Shown in pieces: positions 1-9,558 of a DNA stretch of 64,000 nucleotides. Where the stretch lies: assembly GCF_041956535.1 (NCBI RefSeq), contig NW_027192199.1, positions 825,693 through 889,692 on the forward strand. Reading direction: 5' to 3'. The notes under the pieces are model-generated. The model was given only the letters and a program-made list of their open reading frames with translations, ran no database searches and was not told the origin of the DNA. A program made the translations under genes and the position numbers. Origin of the DNA: Calcarisporiella thermophila CBS 279.70. Lineage: Eukaryota; Calcarisporiellomycota. The stretch's first letter is position 1, and each line of letters starts with the position of its first letter.

Positions 1-659
1 GAGACGATGAGCTCATGGTTTGCAAATTTGGTGTGAAGCAGAGCCTGAGTGACAACGCGTCCGATATCACGACACGAGGTGAAGGTGACCTTTTGCTTGC
101 CGTCGCCCACAATGGTCCAGTGGCGTGCTGCGTATTGAATCTAAATCAGGGGCTGAAAGCTAGATCAAGGAAGAAGCCTAGGTAGATGACGGTGCACTCG
201 ATTCTGCTAGCTTTGACCTCGACAAAATGTTCCATCTTGTTCGTTGTTCTGAGTTCTTACAGGCGGAGTGTAGCGCATTCGGCGATGATCATAACTGAAT
301 TTAGAGGGGATGTAGCGTTACACTCCAGTAGCCTCGGCCGCCTCAAACACCGCCTGCTCCACCTTCACACCGGTTGCCGTTCCGGAATGACGGTTTTCCC
401 AAAGTGCGATTGCAATCACCACTGCATCCGACCCAGCAAGGGCGCTTCGGAGGGAGGTTTGGTCGGAATAGTCTGCAATGGGGACGAGTGATGGGCCGAG
501 TCTTCGCAGCTCGTCAGAGGTATTGGATCGTGTTGACTCAGGGCGCGTCAGAACGCGAACTTGAGAGAATGCTCCAGATTTGAGAAGTTCCCGGAGAATG
601 TGGGAGCCAAGATACCCCGTGCCTCCGGTTACAGTGACAATTGTACATCCCGTGGACAT
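1..659 (-). pseudogene. NmrA-like NAD(P)-binding reductase, broken, cut by window edge
   Basis: The first 113 codons from the ATG at 659 encode an atypical short-chain dehydrogenase/NmrA fold: a Rossmann start (VTVTGGTGYLGSHILRELL) and a following VRVLTRPE strand. The frame stops at a TAA (318-320) exactly where the family has a Lys or Arg, and the same frame then continues with family-like sequence (RYIPSKFSYD). A second segment (VEVKASRIECTVIYLGFF, about 165-240) is in another frame, and a third (WTIVGDGKQKVTFTSCRDIG, about 45-125) needs yet another shift. I see no GT-AG introns that repair all three breaks, so I read this as a decayed gene. Family assignment is fairly sure; pseudogene status is an inference, because a sequencing error or non-standard intron could explain one break but hardly three. 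The 3' end lies outside the window. Confidence 0.65.
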
Positions 660-1890
660 GACAGACGATAGAATTTTTAACAAATAAATTTTAACTAGGA
701 ACAACTATTGACAGTAGAATGTGCAATATATGTTTTCAACAACCAACCGGATTTATACCCTTTTCATCCCCCATAATAGTGCTTTAATCTAAATTTTACT
801 CACTTGTGCACAGCTACTTCAAACAAACATCCAAACAAACATAAATAGGATATAGATGGGAATTAGAGCATGTTCACACCTCAATAAAGATGTTCGAGAA
901 TATATACTGTAGGAATTAATTAAACCCGTTCCCAAATAATATTTTTAACTTTGCGATTTAATCACAATACTAATGTATCTCTGTACACCTCCCTTTAGGC
1001 CATCCAATGGTGTATACTATGGAGTCATTTGAATATAGGCCTTTAGTGAAAGAATATACTAGCATAATATGCGTAGACGAGCCTACTCCAAATTCCTCGT
1101 ATTTTCCCTACAATGAATCTCTGAAAATCTCTGTGCTGTTCAGAATATGTGGAACGCCTTCCTATTTCATTCGCCCAATTGGCGGTTATTGCGTTTGTCT
1201 GGAACTGAGAAGTTCGAAGACTTGAATTCTCAGGGTATCGTGTGATAAGAAGATTTGATAATGAGATCTGATTTATGCACCATTGAGGAGAGTCAAGCAT
1301 CTTTTAGATATTCAAAAAATCCAGTACACAGCACAGCCGAGATATGCCATTTTTCCGGTGGGAAAATTAGAGGTGGGCTGATAATAATAGACAAGAGGAT
1401 TCAGGCGAAGATGGCTTTATTAAATAGAATAAGCGCATTGTGTGAAATGTGGCCTAATTGACAAAAGACCTGAATGAACTTTTACTTAAGATAGACGCTC
1501 TTCTGCCCTCAATAGAATCCTTGATAGTCATAAGGATCTATTTTGCCAGGATAGTGCCAAGTTTTTTTTATTTTTATTTTTTCTATTTATAAATTGAGTA
1601 TTAATAGAATCAAGGAATAAAGATCCGTTTTTTGATTCTCATGTGAAAGTGAGAGTAGATAATTTTGAATAGGACATTCATCTTTTAATTTTGGGTGGCG
1701 TGAAGCATTCTTTTTTACCCCTGCAATGAGAAGTACCCGGATCCATCGGGCGCTCTGTTGCAATGAGCCCAGCAAGAATAATTTCCAAATCGAAGGGCTC
1801 AATCCAAAACAGTACTCTGCTCCCATAAAGGATCCTGGGTACTCTTGATTCAAATAAGAAACAGACGGCTGCTGCCGTTCGTTTATCGAA
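660..1890. other. intergenic, no gene seen
   Basis: AT-rich sequence with only short overlapping open frames on both strands, none with a recognisable domain or coding-like composition. The right end merges into the upstream region of the first small paralogue. Confidence 0.5.
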
Positions 1891-1900
1891 GGCGTGAGAA
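1891..1900 (+). promoter_or_regulatory. GGCGTGAGAA upstream element, copy 1
   Basis: The decamer ggcgtgagaa starts 151 bases before the ATG of the first small paralogue. The core GTGAGAA begins 148 bases before the ATG. The same core occurs at 149 and 159 bases before copies 2 and 3, and a variant at 145 bases before copy 4. Position and sequence conservation suggest a shared regulatory site; function is inferred. Confidence 0.5.
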
Positions 1901-2041
1901 GTGGTGGAGTGTACCGGAGTGAAGGGTAACGCATGGCAGCCCTCGAATTCTATATATTGTCCTTGCACTGTATTGATCCTCTACTTCCTCTTCGTATCAC
2001 TTCAAAAGTTAATCGAAATCGAACTAATCAATTCATCAATT

Positions 2042-2230
2042 ATGGAGCAACAATATAATAAGGGCGATCGTGTTGAGTTCCGCAGCCAACAACACAATAA
2101 CCAAAAGCGCACTGGTGTGATTCAAAACGTTCAGGGATCTGGGCAACAGTGCAAGTACACGATCCGTGACGATAATGACAACCAGAATGTGCAGTGCCAG
2201 CAATCGAACATTGAGCGCAAACTAGAGTAA
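2042..2230 (+). CDS. small TUDOR/Hva1-like protein, paralogue 1
   Basis: A 62-aa single-exon protein, very rich in Gln and Asn, opening with MEQQYNKGDRVEF and ending IERKLE. The pattern G-D-R-V-E-aromatic, then G-x-I near residue 25, Y-x-I near residue 40 and a terminal I-E-R-K-L matches the small SH3-like barrel of Hva1_TUDOR (hypervirulence-associated) proteins; this family call is from motif memory and not proven. It is closest to the copy at 4178. Unlike the other three it has Phe instead of Trp after GDRVE and a one-residue longer loop. There is a TATA-like tatata at about 1952. No signal peptide or membrane segment, so a cytosolic or nuclear location is likely. Function unknown. Confidence 0.8.
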   Translation: MEQQYNKGDRVEFRSQQHNNQKRTGVIQNVQGSGQQCKYTIRDDNDNQNVQCQQSNIERKLE

Positions 2231-3990
2231 TTAGGCATGCTTTGACCCGCCTTGCGTTACTACTTAGTTCAAAAGAATATATTATTATACGGCTCTTGTA
2301 TATTAATAAAGTGACCATAATTTGCGCTTGATAACATCCAACACACAAGACTATTATTATAGGCTCCCATTTACAACAAAAGAGCTTCCGCTCCTCACCC
2401 CGCACGATTACATGGAATTTCTTCCAAATCAAGTATCTAATTAGACCACACCATCCAACCCAAAATGACGGGTTAGAGTTCGATTTACGCGTAAATCCTT
2501 TGCATATTTTCACACATATCGTAGCTGCAATCAGAAAAAAAAAGGATTCAGCAACCAGATGCAATACAACCCCAATTCAAGGGGGATAAATCAGGTATTT
2601 GGAAACAGTTGATGAATGGAACAGGGAAATAAAAGGATATATTATACTATTTACAAATAATGAATAATATCACTCTGCAACTATTATTTTATTATATCCC
2701 CAAAGAAAAGATAATTAAATTATAATTTTTAATGGATTCCCTGTATAGTCTTTGTTCTTTTTTCCTCATTCTCTAGTCGCCACTAGCAACAACACTAAGT
2801 ATACATATTAAGTAACTTTGGCGCAACTCAAATGTGGGAATGAATCTCAGTTCTCAATTTATCCTGGATTTCGATATTCACACCACACCCTTAAAGAACA
2901 CAACACAGGTTGAATACTTGTTTAATTCCATCAAGAGCAATAAATGAACATGAAAGCTCGACTCTCCTCCTATCTAACTTTGTCCACACTATTGTCTTCT
3001 TGCAGTTTTCTTGGCGATAGGAAATTTATCCCCAAAATCCGACGATCAAATGTTTAAAATCCGCCAAGATACGGCCACGTAAAAATTCAAGGCAGACTAA
3101 ATCCTAATTGTATGCATTTTTGCCTTTCAAGCGGGTGTGATAAAAAAAAGATTGATAATCTTATCCAAATATCCATCAGGTAGATGCTAACACAGTGGTG
3201 CCACTAGTTCTTAAAGCCAACTCGGCCATCCTCAATTTTCAGTGAAATCGAGAGCAGCCTTCCCCCCCCGAATTGTGTCAAATCGCAAATTTCATTTGCA
3301 CTATATTTAGAATATGAAATTTAAAATGAACATGGATACACAGCAGCAAATTATTCGGTGTTTTTGATGGCAATGCCCTTAAAGACAGGTGTCACTGATA
3401 TCCTGGTCTATTTCTCATCCCGCGGCCAAAAAATTGCCAATAGCATCTTTGGGGGATTTCGAAAGGTCAACTACGGGATCGCGACATTTTTAGCTCCTCA
3501 TCTCCGTGATCGTTGATTGCACCGGATTTTACTCTCGGTAATGAATAGTAGCCCGGAACTTAGAAAATATTTCGTATGATTCTAAGATTCTCACAAGTTT
3601 GAGTTTTCTGGAACGAGATAAAATTCGCATAAAATATAATACAATTAATTGACTATGGAGAAACGCTCACAAATATGCCAATCTATCGATCTGGCATACC
3701 TAAGGGTATTTACTCTGGCTCAAAACGACAGCAACACTTACTCACCTACGATATTTTCAACTAAACGATAGTACTCCATCTCGATCTTTCGCTTTCCTTC
3801 GGCATCATCTTATGCTACTTTAATCTCTGCCTTTTGCTTTTTTTTAGTTTTTGTTTATGCACGCAGTTCTTTTACACCCCCGATGGGAAACTAGCAAATT
3901 CGCCGACCCATTCTCAAAGGTACCCAAAATACTCTCACGCATGGGGTTCATACAGCCTTTTGCATTCAAACGAGACATTTTTTGCTCACC
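2231..3990. other. long intergenic stretch, no convincing gene
   Basis: AT-rich. A 37-codon frame at 2944-3057 begins with a short hydrophobic stretch but resembles nothing known and is probably chance. An open frame at 3834-4112 runs into the promoter of the next gene and is rejected. No repeat or further copy of the small paralogue was found. Confidence 0.45.
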
Positions 3991-3993
3991 ACG

Positions 3994-4053
3994 GGGGGCG
4001 CATTAAGAAAAAAAGCGCCGCCGAACGTGTGAGAATAACGGAGCGCATGAGAA
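3994..4053 (+). promoter_or_regulatory. conserved upstream block of paralogue 2
   Basis: Contains gggcgcatt, an A-run, gccg, then GTGAGAATAAC (4029-4039) and a second similar site, CATGAGAACAAC (4045-4056). The same order gggcgcatt, A-run, gccg, GTGAGAAT recurs at 4981-5022 before paralogue 3. A TATA-like box (catataaatag) follows at about 4083, 95 bases before the ATG. Seen directly; the regulatory role is inferred. Confidence 0.55.
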
Positions 4054-4177
4054 CAACACATCGGCGCGGGGCCTTCTCCAAACATATAAATAGGCACCTG
4101 TCCCCGAAATGAAAATTCATCAATTTCAATTCAACAAAAAAGGAACTTAATCTCTTACTAAACGACGCAAAACTACC

Positions 4178-4363
4178 ATGGAACAACAATACAGACAAGG
4201 TGACCGTGTTGAATGGAGGGACCAGCAAAACAACCAAAAGCGCCAAGGCACCATTCAACAAGTCCAAGGATCTGGACAAAATGCTCGATACACCATTCGG
4301 GATGATCAAAATCAGCAGCAACAGGAGGTCCAGCACAATCGCATTGAGCGCAAGCTTCAGTAA
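4178..4363 (+). CDS. small TUDOR/Hva1-like protein, paralogue 2
   Basis: A 61-aa single-exon protein, the shortest of the set, opening MEQQYRQGDRVEWRDQQ. It shares the GDRVEW motif, the VQGSGQ turn, YTIRDD and a terminal IERKLQ with paralogue 1, forming one of two pairs (1+2 against 3+4). Gln makes up a large share of residues, with QQQQ near residue 47. The start has an A-rich context (accATGG) and a TATA box 95 bases upstream. The fold is judged a small SH3/TUDOR barrel of Hva1 type by motif only. Tandem position suggests local duplication. Function unknown. Confidence 0.82.
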   Translation: MEQQYRQGDRVEWRDQQNNQKRQGTIQQVQGSGQNARYTIRDDQNQQQQEVQHNRIERKLQ

Positions 4364-4978
4364 GCCTTTCAGCATGTCGTCCTCTTGTGTAATCAATGAA
4401 AAAAAAACTCTTCAGTTTTTGTATGCAATAAAGTGAATTTAACTTCACAATAAACATTCAATGAATTTCAAAAATTTTGCGGACCTCTCCATATCTAATG
4501 TCAGTAAGTTAGTTACTGCTTACATATTGGTGCTATTTCTCTTCCCCCTATCAACTATGAAGGCTGGCAAGGTATTCCATAGTGAAATGATATTAAGCAA
4601 TATTGTATTATCTCTAGAATATTTAAACACTAAGATTTAATAATCGCAGAGTTAATAGAGAGAGATTCAATTAAATTTAGAACCCCAGCAATCAATCGCA
4701 GAATTATTATGTAAAATCTGAAGGCAGCGTTTATAGGGTAAATATGGGCTTTTGTTCTTCATATTCAAAGAAGTCTTGGGCTTTCGAAAGATAGGAACAA
4801 ACTTGAAGCTGCAAAGGCCATCTTAAGCAGACGGTAGACATACTTTGTCTACAAACTTGAATTTCTAGAATAAGGTAAAATACCTCTTTAAAACGCGAGC
4901 TCTCGTTCTTGAAGCTTTCCAATAGGGGTATCGACTCAAATTTTCCTTCGTACGTGAAACACTACTCACTTTCTCCAC
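4364..4978. other. intergenic, no gene seen
   Basis: 3' region of paralogue 2 and AT-rich spacer. A 63-codon minus-strand frame at 4731-4922 has no recognisable features. Confidence 0.5.
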
Positions 4979-4980
4979 GA

Positions 4981-5022
4981 GGGCGCATTGGAAAAAAAAA
5001 ATGCCGTTGACGGCGTGAGAAT
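4981..5022 (+). promoter_or_regulatory. conserved upstream block of paralogue 3
   Basis: gggcgcattgg, a ten-A run, tgccgttgac, then GGCGTGAGAAT at 5012-5022. It matches the block at 3994-4036 in order and spacing. Its GTGAGAA core lies 159 bases before the ATG at 5174. Confidence 0.55.
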
Positions 5023-5173
5023 GCCTGAAATGTATTTTGAGAATAACCCATGGGTACAGATTCTTTCTTGTAATCTTATTATTTCACTCTTCACCATATC
5101 ACTCTGGCACTTTTGCCCAATTTCATCCCAATATTAGCATTTATAAACAAGTCTATTACTTTGCCGATTTGCC

Positions 5174-5362
5174 ATGGACCACGAAGAGCAATGCCGCGTG
5201 AACGATCGCGTTGAATGGCGAGACGATAATAATCAAAAGCACACTGGAGTAATCGTGGGAGTCGACGGAATTGGGCTACACGCTAGCTATAAGGTCCTTA
5301 ACGAAAAAACCCAACAAGAGGAACAATGCCACCATCATCAGGTGGAGCGCAAACTCCAATAA
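5174..5362 (+). CDS. small TUDOR/Hva1-like protein, paralogue 3
   Basis: A 62-aa single-exon protein with NDRVEWRDDNNQKHTGVIVG, a GVDGIG turn and a His/Gln-rich tail (CHHHQVERKLQ). It is nearly identical to paralogue 4 and more distant from 1 and 2. Two Cys residues (7 and 52) and the HHH run are shared with paralogue 4 and could bind metal, which is speculation. tttataaac lies about 30 bases before the ATG. Same fold caution as for the other copies. Confidence 0.82.
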   Translation: MDHEEQCRVNDRVEWRDDNNQKHTGVIVGVDGIGLHASYKVLNEKTQQEEQCHHHQVERKLQ

Positions 5363-5675
5363 AGGACTTTACGGTGCTTTCTTTTCTTTGGATAAGATTG
5401 AAGTAGAATGCTGTGAATATTGTATTTTGGTATTGTTTTTTAAGGCCTTTTCTTCGAATATTCAATTGTCAGTCAATAGTTGTAAAATAACATCTCACTA
5501 AACTTCACTGGTAGTGAGTCCTTTAATGACAATGATTATGTACTATTTATGTCCTTTGGCAATTCAGTACAAACTCTAGTATGATAGTATTACTAAAAAA
5601 CCGTCTGATTATGTTGTGAATATTTTCTATCCCACAACAACTGTGAAAGAAATATATTTGAATGGTCCGATATAA
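5363..5675. other. intergenic, no gene seen
   Basis: AT-rich 3' region of paralogue 3 with no recognisable element. Confidence 0.5.
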
Positions 5676-5992
5676 CGGAGCTTTAGGAAGGATTCCACCT
5701 TAGATAACTCAATGAGTTTTATTAATGGCATATCAGTGTATCAAAGAAATAACGTGCCTTAAGTGAAGGACACCCAGATAAATTCGAAGAATTAGGTTAC
5801 AGCTGGAAGTTTACTAGAGATACTGCGAAGTATTTAGGGGGTAATGATGAATTTACTACGACCAAGAGAGAGCGCCTTGACAACGGATTAAGAAAATATC
5901 TCACGAAATACCCGAGCAATGACTTGGCGCATGACACTAGTTATTTTGTTAAGTTTTTGGGCGCCAGAACAGTCTCTCACCTGGTGAAATAG
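5676..5992 (+). pseudogene. coding-like fragment with a frameshift, unidentified
   Basis: An 80-codon open frame (5753-5992, stop tag) has no ATG near its start but a composition very unlike the flanking AT-rich DNA, with balanced charged residues and stretches such as HPDKFEELGYSWKFTRDTA and TTTKRERLDNGLRKYLTKYP. Directly upstream, in a frame shifted by one base, 5676-5762 reads RSFRKDSTLDNSMSFINGIS and so on, overlapping the start of the second frame. Together they look like one protein broken by a frameshift near 5750. I do not recognise the family. It could also be one exon of a gene whose other exons I cannot see. Confidence 0.35.
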
Positions 5993-6087
5993 GCCACTAG
6001 TCTAAAATTGCTATTGAATACAGGCTTTATTTCATGCACTAAACCATGATCCTCTAATTCAGATCACTTTTATATTCTCTACAAAGC

Positions 6088-6132
6088 AGTATTGGGAAAA
6101 AATAGATCGAAAGCCCCATATCGGCGTGTAAA
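6088..6132 (+). promoter_or_regulatory. degenerate upstream block of paralogue 4
   Basis: gtattgggaaaaaa followed by cggcgtgtaaat is a weakened form of the blocks before paralogues 2 and 3. The gtgtaaa variant of the core starts 145 bases before the ATG. A TA-repeat (tatatatata, about 6186-6196) may act as TATA. Confidence 0.35.
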
Positions 6133-6270
6133 TTAATGGCAAGTTACAGAGTAGGACTTTGTTTATGGTGTTTTCTTTAAAATCTATATATATATGATAC
6201 ATTTCACTCTGTTTCCTCAACACTATTTTAATCCAAAACTTTTCAGAGAAAATCGAACAGTCATAACACC

Positions 6271-6459
6271 ATGGACCCTGGTTACCAATGCCGTGTGAAT
6301 GATCGCGTCGAATGGCGCGATAATGACAACAAAAAGCATACAGGGGTAATTGTGGGTGTCGATGGAATAGGAGAGCATGCTAGCTACAAGGTATATAACG
6401 AAAGGAATCAGCAAGAGGAACAGTGCCATCATCATCAAGTAGAGCGCAAGCTTCAGTAA
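6271..6459 (+). CDS. small TUDOR/Hva1-like protein, paralogue 4
   Basis: A 62-aa single-exon protein differing from paralogue 3 at only about a dozen positions, with the same NDRVEWRD, GVDGIG, ASYKV and QVERKLQ blocks. DNA identity with paralogue 3 is high through the coding region and drops outside it, so purifying selection on the protein is likely. Start context is accATGG. Last of the four-copy array. Function unknown. Confidence 0.82.
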   Translation: MDPGYQCRVNDRVEWRDNDNKKHTGVIVGVDGIGEHASYKVYNERNQQEEQCHHHQVERKLQ

Positions 6460-7267
6460 AACGGCTTTGAATAGATTCCCTAGATTCCTCTTTGATAGGA
6501 TAAAAGAAATTATATCAGCATTGCATCTTAATAATTATTTCTTTAGTATTTCAATTGCAGAAATGCTTGGAAACCTTTTACACATGAATTCAATTGAAGC
6601 TGTCAATAATAAAATCATTGATTCTCTATAGCAATTCGTCAACCTATTTTCAATAGAGTTTTAGTTCAACTTGATATATCTATCAATTAATGAGAATTGG
6701 AAATTGAATTGGATAGATCAATGGGATCTCGTTGATTGAATTCACGTCTCTACAACATCTAGGCCATATACACGAAATAGATGAATAGTTATCACTATTT
6801 TAAGGGAAAAACACCGGGTCTAATATAGCAAAGGATATATCTCTCTCAAGAGAGAGCTCTATTTATTTGTATTTTCATTTTCTGATATGTAGTACAAATT
6901 TTGTTTAGTTTTTTTATCTTTTATTTTTCGCTGCATCCGTTCATCGTAATAAATCACTCGTGAGCCGCGAAATTGATCGTTCAACTCGCATAAGCCAAGC
7001 AAAGGTGATGACTTAACCAGTGGTTCGTTATTTGAGGTTTGGCACATATTTCAAATTTACTAACATCATGCCTATATGCGTATTTTTATGCAAGTCGCTT
7101 TTAGTGTTAAGCGTATATTAAAGAGAGAAAGGGGTGGGAGAAGAGAAGGAAAAAAACAATCGGTCAATGCTTCAGGATTTATCCCCTTTTAAACTTAATA
7201 TAATTTTAGGCACCCATAGAAATCAAATAAACAAAAAATAGTAAAAAAATAAGTTGGAGAAACTAAT
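6460..7267. other. intergenic, no gene seen
   Basis: Convergent 3' regions. A purine-rich run (agagagaaagggg to gaagagaagg, about 7120-7153) is the only local structure. Confidence 0.5.
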
Positions 7268-9034
7268 CTATCGCCTATTTCCCTCTGTTAGTGAGGAACT
7301 TGTCGAATGTCTCGATGGGGGGTTTGGACGGTGCCCGCCTCTACTTCCACTTCGGCCTCCTCCTCTACCACCACGCCTTGCATCAAGACCGCGATTGGGG
7401 TCTGCTTTTTTGATATTTAAGGTATTTTCTCCTAATCGCTGCCCATCCATCCTTAATGCCTCATCGAATGCGGCTTGATTTGTAAAGTCCACAAAGCACG
7501 ATGCACGCTGTTGCTGCGAATGACGATCATAAAGTAGCCGAACCCGTCCGATGCCTGCAGCGACGGGACCAAAGAAGCCTCGTATGTCTTCCTCAGAAAC
7601 CGGAGTATGCAATAACCCTGAAATATAAACGGTGAACTGGTTATGGGTCGTGCTTTGTCGTCTACTATCCCTCCAGCTCTCTTTGTTGTCGCCATCACCA
7701 CCACTTGGTGCTCCAAGCGCATTCTCGCCTCTCCAAGAGGCGGACGTGGACTCCTTTTTGGGTTTTCTCCGATACGAGAAATTGAATCCTTGTGCTTTCG
7801 ACTCAGCGACCATCCTCCCATTGCTTACCTCCAAGGCCAACCAACCAAAAGCGGCGTCCGGCATGTTGAAGTGCCATGTGTTTTTAAACGCTTGCTCATC
7901 TTTCTCCGTGCCATCTCTTCCCGTTGGTGGGAGCCTGTTTACAACCGTCATAAAGTGTTGTATTAGAGCTCGCTGACGCTCAGTGATGGAGGACTCGACC
8001 TCAGATTTAACACGGTCCCACACTTGCAAAATGGTACGCTGAGCCTGAATGAGTCGGTTGCGGAAGTGATCCTGGTCTGGCTGCACGGAAAATTCGTTAT
8101 AGGAGATTCCATATCGAAAATGCAAGCTGGCCGAAAGAGTGAAATCGGCGCGGAGGACAAGTGACAACTGGGCAATAAGCCCTTCGCGACCAGGGCTCGC
8201 GTGGGTAACTAGCATTCGAGTTTCTGAAGGATTGTAAAGACGCTGAGCCTGCTCAACCAGTTCCCCTATCTGTAATGCTGTGACCCACATCGTCCCGGAC
8301 CCGCCCGCAATGCTACCGTGTCCTTCTCCGTGGTCAAACAATTTTTGGGGTACAAAAGCGCCGCCCAACCCGAACAATCTCAATCCTACTCCTCCAATTT
8401 CCAGCAATGCACCTTCATCAATTAAATTCAAATTCTCCACTTTGTATTCACCCGCCTTCATTCGTTCAACTACTGTAACATCTTCGCAGGCACCCCACAC
8501 GCAGTATACAGGAACACGTAGTCGCTTTTCACCAGCTAAAAATTGCGGGAATTCAGAGAGATATGGAGTGTTAGATTCAGAAATGGTGCGACGAGCATCA
8601 TCGGGGGTAGCGCTATTAAGTCTGGCACGGATGTGTGGAGGGATGAGAGTGCTGTATTGAAGGATATGCTTAAGTGTTCTAAAGTATCACAGCTGATGGA
8701 TCAGTTTACGAAAACAATTAGATAATGCAAGAAAGTTTTCAACTCACCGATCACTCATCCGCCCAACGCTCGCCTTTTCTGGAATTGTATAATAGAGAAA
8801 GGAAAGGGGAGGAGAGTCAAATCTCTCTGTACTTCAAAAAAATATTTCTATAATTCTCCCTCCCATACCATAGAATCCGAAATCTCCACAGTGAATAATA
8901 TAATCTGCCCGCGTCTCCTCTGCTAATTGATTCAGCAACGATATGTTGCCACGCACATCGGCGCAACAAAGAACGCGTGCACTCCCCACATTCATGAGCT
9001 GGGGGCCATTTGAGGCGGGTGGCTTTGAGCTCAT
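7268..9034 (-). CDS. calcineurin-like phosphoesterase (DUF2433 type) with C-terminal RRM
   Basis: Exons 9034-8869, 8778-8748 and 8678-7268 (introns GTATGG and GTGAGT, acceptors CAG and TAG) give 535 aa. The N-terminus carries metallophosphoesterase motifs ([20 protein letters not shown]), followed by [31 protein letters not shown] and VWGACEDV, typical of the fungal Ser/Thr-phosphatase/DUF2433 family. In the calcineurin signature D-x-H the His is here Arg (ADVRGN). The middle part is helical. Near residue 400 an RNA-recognition motif begins ([18 protein letters not shown]), followed by an Arg-Gly-rich tail. The 31-base middle exon hides the gene from simple ORF scans. Likely role: RNA-linked phosphoesterase, nuclear or cytosolic. 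Reaction not known. Confidence 0.8.
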
Positions 9035-9558
9035 ATCCTGGATGATTATGTTTTGGATTTTCGACGAAAAGAAGGGATAAATGAATGTAGAGGTGTTAGA
9101 TGATCTCTTGAGCTGTCCCAGAGCGCGGTAGTAGGTTAGGAAATTAAGTGAATCTTAAACAAATGTTGATTGTCTATATCTAGAAATTCAAATCGACCAT
9201 TTTGGAAAACTTGGCTTTTTTCAATAATGAGTTCCTTTCTTGATAAGAAAATAAAAAGTCATATTAGGCGTAAATATGATAAAAAAATTATATCTATAAG
9301 GCTTCATATTATGCTGGAAATTGAATGAAACGAATGTGAGAATATGCGGTGTGCGTCGTTGAGATGGATAAATTTTGTACTGTGAATATGTGAAACTGCT
9401 ATCCGATTCGTTAAATAAATATGCAGTTGAGTATGATGATGCATTTCATATTAGCAATCCCATTTCAAAATATTACTAATAACGAGAACAGAAAGATTGA
9501 ACAGAAAAGAGTATTGAAAGATTCTAGTAAATGATATGGAGACGTGACAAACAGGTTT
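9035..9558. other. intergenic
   Basis: 5' region of the phosphoesterase gene and, on the same strand, the 3' end of UAP1. AT-rich; nothing recognisable. Confidence 0.5.

Noticed and set aside
3834-4112. 92-codon plus frame before mini-barrel copy 2
   Set aside because: It overlaps the conserved upstream element and TATA box, and its translation has no protein-like features.
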